Source: Thunnus maccoyii (taxonomy: Eukaryota; Chordata; Actinopteri; Scombriformes; Scombridae). Taken from it: a stretch of 64,000 bases of DNA. The notes under the pieces were generated by a model. The model had not been told where the DNA came from. It saw nothing but the letters and a program-made list of their open reading frames with translations, and searched no databases. Position numbers and translations under genes: made by a program. Below, one piece after another: positions 61,740-64,000 of this stretch. How positions within the stretch are numbered: position 1 is the first letter of the stretch; each line of letters begins with the position of its first letter. The DNA lies in NCBI RefSeq assembly GCF_910596095.1, contig NC_056544.1, positions 12,757,155-12,821,154 of the forward strand, in the 5' to 3' direction.

Positions 61740-64000
61740 CCTAAAAACAATAAAAGCATAGAGCTGCATTCCTGAAGAGCATTATTACTGCCTTTTTCTT
61801 TTCAGTATTTTAGTTTACGCAGGGCTTACATTGTGCATATTCCTAAATAAATGCGTTTTTAATCAAATTACCAAAAATTAATGGCACACCTGGAGACAGG
61901 TAGACTTTGTCTCTGAAGCTCTGGCAACACATATGAACATCTAATGAAGCTGCTGAGTGTAAATTACCGCGCACACTTTACCTGATGGGCTACAGTACAG
62001 CTCATTTCTGCCCCCTAGCGTTTTATTCGAGCTATAGTGAGCTGAGATGTTAATCACAGTGGGGGTCACAGAGCTGGGCAGGGAGCAGCAAACACATAAC
62101 TGCATCTAATGGGATCACAAGTATAAATACATGTGTGGGACAGTGAGACACTTTTATTTTCCGTTGTCGACTTATATTATGTTAGAAGTGTTTGGCAGAA
62201 ACTGGTTGCCTAACAACAAGCAGCTGTTGTATTTTCTTTGAATTTTGAACATTACTTTGTATCATTTATGTGATTATACATGGATTTGCCAAACCAGTTT
62301 GTATCTTGTCACCAAATGCTCTTACTGGTATTGCAGTGTTGGTTTCAGCCAGATTAGCCACAGTTATGTAGGTACATTTGTGCTAACGCTGCACAGATGT
62401 CTGTGTTGTGGTGGATGCCTGGAAAATGTAAAGTAACCGCATGTTTTCTTGTGGGTTTTTCACTCATAAAAAGCTCAACTATTAAAACATGACTCATAAG
62501 CAAAAGCTCTTGAAAAAGCCATATTGTTGGTTTGTCTATGAAATCATCTCCACCTGCTTGGTCTTTCCAGTTGTTCAGGGGCAAATTACAGCTGGATAAC
62601 CTATATTTCACAAAAATACAGGTATATTGAGTTGTTTCTCTTCCATCAATCTGCATTGCAGAAAAGAAAATGTAATAATGTGTTTTACCTTTTTCACATT
62701 TGAGTTAAAAAAAAAGACAGATAAAGGTGAATTTTGTTATTAAAAATGGCACATTTATTGCTACATTACTGTTATATACACAACAGTTCTCAATATCTAC
62801 TTTATATATAAAAAATAGGAAACTGGAGGCACTTTGAGGACATAGCCTACATAGATATTGTCCCCAAACATGAGTGAAGACAGTGAGATCTGTAGCACAT
62901 CGTTTGTTATGGAGGAAAGAAAGCATCTGCTGACAAAGAAAATCCGGTGCATGTTTTCATACTTGGATACTGTAGACATATCTTTCATGTAAAGAAATAA
63001 AAGTCTTTAGTAGTGATTTTCTATATCACACCAAGACCACGTTTTTTTTTGCCGAAAGATAACTGACAAAGAAAATAATGTTTGGGGCTTGTCCATGGGG
63101 CAAGGTAAACCAAATACTGTTACTTATCAGCTGATAAGGACATATCATACAGCTGTACATACATATCAATGCACATGCCAGTCAAGGACAAAAATATATT
63201 TAAAAAAAAAAAAATCAGTAAATAAAAAAAAGTTTTAAGTAGTTTTCAGTGTCAAAGTTGTAGACCAGGTTATTAGTCAGCTTACATGTAATAACACACT
63301 GAAGCAGTCAATGAGTGTAATTCTTCATCCAGATGTTTTGAGACACTGTCAGATGTTACTGAAGTATATATTTGTTTATACGTCTGTATTATAAAAAGGT
63401 ACAACCTATAAATCCTCAAATGCAACATCATCCACCATGTAGCAGAGAAGTATTCAGGCACTGGTGAGTAACCATTATCAAAACTCCCAAAGTCAGGAAA
63501 ATGACTAAGGCCACCCTTTTTGATTCATTTTATGCTTTATATCATAATGAAACTGAATTATGTTGCGGATTGTGCAGACCGCCCCTTCTGCCCCGACCTC
63601 AAACTAATCAATAAGCTCATCAGAGAGCAGGTATTGGGGAGAAGAGAGGGGGGTGCACCGAAGAAAGAATATTGTTTCATTATAAGAAAAACTGAAGCAA
63701 ACACCAGAACAATCCAATTACAACTGGCCTGACAAGTTTGTGTTGAAACAGGTATTGTTTTTTTTGTTTTTCTTTTGTTTTGTTTTTTTTTTTTAAAAAA
63801 AGGGCAATATCACAACATGTGATGTTACAGCCAGGCAGTTTGTCATTTCTAACATTTCCAAGCACCTGGCACAACAGAAAACACCTCACTTTGTTCCTGG
63901 AATCTAAATTGAGAGTTGTCTTACATTTAAACAATGTAAACGAAAAAAGAAAGAGCATTCCAAATGGAAAAAAAAAACTAACTCATACAACTATCTTACA
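61740..64000. other. AT-rich sequence beyond uqcr11, possibly the 3'UTR of the next minus-strand gene
   Basis: No protein or RNA gene was recognised. A minus-strand AATAAA is at 62759-62754, and the sequence above it is AT-rich and free of long convincing frames, as in a long 3'UTR. If synteny with human 19p13.3 continues, the next gene is TCF3 on the same strand. Nothing here reads as TCF3 coding sequence, so this stays an inference. Confidence 0.3.

Overview
This window is vertebrate nuclear DNA, most likely from a teleost fish with fairly compact introns. Genes are split into many GT-AG exons. The intergenic and intronic sequence carries fish-type interspersed repeats (hAT-like and TA-flanked MITEs, tRNA-derived SINE heads, a truncated L1-type LINE, an RTE-like tail) and many CA/TG microsatellites. 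There is no prokaryotic or viral gene organisation.

Four protein-coding genes were resolved exon by exon, and in each case the summed exon length is a multiple of three. (1) unc13a (Munc13-1), + strand, 2749-32587, 42 coding exons, 1876 aa: the presynaptic vesicle-priming factor with C2A, calmodulin-binding region, C1, C2B, MUN and C2C modules. (2) mex3d-like gene, - strand, 45177-41101, three coding exons, 647 aa: two KH RNA-binding domains and a C-terminal RING, with a roughly 4 kb 3'UTR. (3) mbd3, - strand, 56447-48734, six coding exons, 245 aa: a NuRD subunit whose first exon encodes only the first few residues, so the N-terminal half of the methyl-CpG-binding domain is missing. (4) uqcr11, - strand, 61619-60521, 56 aa: a small subunit of respiratory complex III, with probable NRF-1 and GABP sites at its promoter and a probable intron in its 3'UTR.

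Layout: 1-2370, repeat-bearing upstream sequence; 2370-2770, CG-rich unc13a promoter/5'UTR with a perfect CRE; 2749-32587, unc13a; 32588-37000, unc13a 3' region meeting mex3d tail to tail; 37005-46150, mex3d with its CpG-rich 5' end; 46150-47830, MITE-rich spacer; 47830-56700, mbd3; 56700-58350, spacer with repeats; 58350-61740, uqcr11; 61740-64000, AT-rich sequence, possibly the 3' end of a further minus-strand gene. The order mex3d-mbd3-uqcr11 on one strand matches human 19p13.3 (where TCF3 follows). UNC13A is at 19p13.11 in human, so its direct adjacency here is a lineage difference.

The genes do not form a pathway. Their proximity reflects conserved synteny. The observation most worth following is the MBD-truncated mbd3: the GATAD2/NuRD-binding parts are intact while the DNA-binding domain is half gone and the rest is diverged.
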